DNA of 13,843 bases, taken from contig CAYMJJ010000062.1 of assembly GCA_964390445.1 (NCBI GenBank), positions 1 to 13,843 on the forward strand. Reading direction: 5' to 3'. Below, piece after piece: positions 12,507-13,843 of this stretch. Origin of the DNA: Anderseniella sp964390445 (GTDB taxonomy: Bacteria > Pseudomonadota > Alphaproteobacteria > Rhizobiales > Aestuariivirgaceae). Position numbers and translations under genes: made by a program. The number at the start of each line of letters is the position of its first letter. Position 1 is the stretch's first letter. The notes beneath the pieces were generated by a model. It saw only the letters and a list, made by a program, of their open reading frames with translations, ran no database searches and was not told where the DNA came from.

Positions 12507-13471
12507 TAGACGAAGCTGTCACCGCCGAAATCGCGCTTTGCTTCGCCGCGCAGTTGTGCTGGTACAATACGGTCGAGAATGATTGAACCGAACCCGCTGT
12601 GACTTGTGTCGGACATCTCGTCGATGCCGTTTTCACGCCATGTCAGTTCGAAGGCACCGCTACCGTTGGCTGTCCAGTTTATCACCAGTCGGCCTTCGGG
12701 CGACTTCAATGCGCCGTACTTGATCGAGTTGGTCGCAAGTTCGTGCATAGCCAGGGTGAGGATCTGGGCGTCAGTGGTATTTACCGTCACCGGCGGGCCG
12801 GACATCTGCACCTTGGGGCTGGACAGTTCGTGACAGGCGGCGATCTCGCGCGAGATGATGGTGTCGAGCGTCATGCCGTCCCAGTGTTCGCCGGTCAGGT
12901 ACTGGTTGCTGCGGGACAGGGCCATCAGCCGGCGGTCGAACTTCGACATGAAGTCCTCAAAATCCTGCGAGCTTGAAACGGTCCGCCGGACGATTGCAGA
13001 GACCAGCGACAGGATATTGCCGACCCTGTGTTCCAGCTCGCGGGTGACGGCATTCTTCAGCTGCTCTGCCATCACCAGGGTCGTCACGTCCTGCGCCTTC
13101 TGGATCACGTAGTGGACCTCGCCGTCCGCGCCGCGCAGCGGGTTGTGATGGCAGGTCCACCAGATCTCCTTCATCTCGCCAGTCGGCTTGCCGTCGTTGC
13201 CGGTAACCGGAATGGAGTAGGGCACCTTGACCAACGAGGTGGCCTCGCCTGCAAGCGTGCGTCGGAATGCATCCTCGAACATGGCCAGCCGCTCTCCCTG
13301 CTCGGGAAAGGCGTCGAAAACGTACTGACCCTTGATGTTGTCAAGCTCGCGCTGGACTATGGTGAGATAGTTGTCGGTCGCGGCACAAATGGACAGGTTC
13401 CGGTCCAGTACGAGGCAGGGTGCGGGAAGGTGCTTGAACAGCTCATCCCATGGCAGGGCATCATCGGTCAT
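12470..13471 (-). CDS. PAS domain HWE-family histidine kinase, soluble
   Basis: A 333-residue sensor kinase. A PAS domain covers about 10-130, with the typical end W-W-T-C-H-H-N-P-L-R-G-A-D-G-E-V-H-Y-V (104-122). The phospho-acceptor box is E-L-E-H-R-V-G-N-I-L-S-L-V (145-157), with His148. The HWE class is shown by His243 in M-H-E-L-A-T-N-S-I-K-Y-G-A-L and by W-R-E (278-280); G-F-G-S-I-I-L (293-299) is the last ATP-site motif. There is no membrane segment, so it senses a cytoplasmic signal or a diffusible ligand or light through the PAS domain. The PAS domain lacks the LOV cysteine signature (N-C-R-F-L-Q). No response regulator is adjacent, so it is an orphan; HWE/HisKA_2 kinases often feed the PhyR general stress response. 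The Shine-Dalgarno is weak. Confidence 0.92.
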   Translation of the reverse strand: MTDDALPWDELFKHLPAPCLVLDRNLSICAATDNYLTIVQRELDNIKGQYVFDAFPEQGERLAMFEDAFRRTLAGEATSLVKVPYSIPVTGNDGKPTGEMKEIWWTCHHNPLRGADGEVHYVIQKAQDVTTLVMAEQLKNAVTRELEHRVGNILSLVSAIVRRTVSSSQDFEDFMSKFDRRLMALSRSNQYLTGEHWDGMTLDTIISREIAACHELSSPKVQMSGPPVTVNTTDAQILTLAMHELATNSIKYGALKSPEGRLVINWTANGSGAFELTWRENGIDEMSDTSHSGFGSIILDRIVPAQLRGEAKRDFGGDSFVYQLSVADRAAAD

Positions 13472-13658
13472 CTCTCAAGCCATAGAAAACCAAGGGTTGG
13501 TGCAAACGGGCCAGCCACATCAGCTCAAAAAATCGGTTCATCAACCTGATACGTATATGAACTTACATGGACTTCTATATGGCAACAATCTGATGTTTGT
13601 TAAACGGTGGCTGTGATTGGCAGAACTTGCTGACCTGGCAGTGACCTAGCCATGCAAC
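13472..13658. other. AT-rich intergenic region upstream of the kinase gene
   Basis: These 187 bp carry no gene that I can support. About 13525-13610 is clearly richer in A and T than the rest of the window and holds the palindrome ATACGTAT (13549-13556). On the minus strand TTGTTG and TAAGTT with 17 bases between them could be a weak sigma-70 promoter for the kinase. Two copies of TGACCT occur 11 bp apart (13631-13636 and 13642-13647), near the end of the dipeptidase gene. I see no EcfG-type promoter (GGAAC with a CGTT -10). Confidence 0.35.
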
Positions 13659-13843
13659 TCATCCGATGGTCCGGCGCAGCACCGACATCCAGTTGTCGTG
13701 ACAGATCTTGCTGACCAGTTCGCTGCCATACCCGGCCTGCCGCATGGCCCCCACCAGCGCCGGCAGCCCGGCGGCATCACCAATCTCTGCCGGCACCAGC
13801 GCACCATCGAAATCCGAACCCAGCGCCACCCCGTCCTCGCCCA
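13659..13843 (-). CDS. Membrane dipeptidase (M19), C-terminal fragment
   Basis: Only the last 60 residues are in the window; the gene continues past base 13843. The frame reads G-E-D-G-V-A-L-G-S-D-F-D-G, the G-S-D-F-D-G signature of M19 renal-type dipeptidases, and ends with Y-G-S-E-L-V-S-K-I-C-H-D-N-W-M-S-V-L-R-R-T-I-G. In the family this C-terminal segment is usually (I/L)xGxNWLRV. M19 enzymes are zinc dipeptidases that often act on peptides with a D-residue at the second position. Nothing can be said of its start or operon. It ends 187 bp before the kinase start on the same strand, so it lies upstream of the kinase gene. Confidence 0.85.
   Translation of the reverse strand, partial: GEDGVALGSDFDGALVPAEIGDAAGLPALVGAMRQAGYGSELVSKICHDNWMSVLRRTIG

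Noticed and set aside
13472..13658. EcfG-type (general stress) promoter for the HWE kinase
   Set aside because: No GGAAC followed 16-17 bases later by CGTT was found on the minus strand in the intergenic region.
1..13843. Mobile element, CRISPR array, or horizontally acquired island
   Set aside because: I saw no transposase, integrase, long direct or inverted repeats, repeat-spacer pattern or tRNA; composition is even apart from short intergenic stretches.

Overview
This 13.8 kb, GC-rich window looks chromosomal and alphaproteobacterial, most likely from the Hyphomicrobiales (Rhizobiales). The evidence is the block radC-map-sfsA with a divergent CinA-like gene, an HWE-type histidine kinase, and a split Cox/XdhC-type molybdenum-hydroxylase maturation cluster. 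I see no insertion sequence, integrase, CRISPR array, tRNA or rRNA. All assignments are by eye from motifs; no search was run.

Region 1 (1-5413, + strand) is a tightly packed operon. A 5'-truncated CoxE-type VWA protein is followed by the N-terminal and C-terminal halves of XdhC as two genes, a MoeA/MoCF-domain molybdopterin-binding protein, and a MocA-type nucleotidyltransferase. Together they look like the late-maturation module of a CO dehydrogenase-like or xanthine dehydrogenase-like molybdenum hydroxylase. The enzyme subunits themselves would lie upstream, outside the window. Two less expected genes follow: a D-threonine aldolase/D-serine dehydratase-like PLP enzyme that overlaps mocA by 4 bp, and a GST-like protein. 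A perfect 10-bp-stem hairpin ends the unit.

Region 2 (5482-6825) holds a divergent pair: a small exported Arg/Cys-rich protein (- strand) and an exported M15-type peptidase (+ strand). An FNR/FixK-like box lies between them.

Region 3 (6856-9265, - strand) holds a Tat-signal type II sulfide:quinone oxidoreductase homologue, a translationally coupled 3-TM small membrane protein, and, further downstream, a bacterioferritin that has lost the haem-ligand methionine. A second FNR/FixK-like box, with a correctly spaced -10 hexamer, lies upstream of the oxidoreductase. This pair is the best candidate for under-described biology in the window: a possible periplasmic sulfide/persulfide oxidation unit with oxygen or redox control.

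Region 4 (9279-12506) is conserved housekeeping: sfsA-map-radC on the - strand and the CinA-like gene divergent on the + strand.

Region 5 (12470-13843) holds an orphan soluble PAS-HWE histidine kinase whose 3' end overlaps the CinA-like gene convergently, an AT-rich intergenic stretch, and the C-terminal end of a membrane-dipeptidase (M19) gene running off the window.
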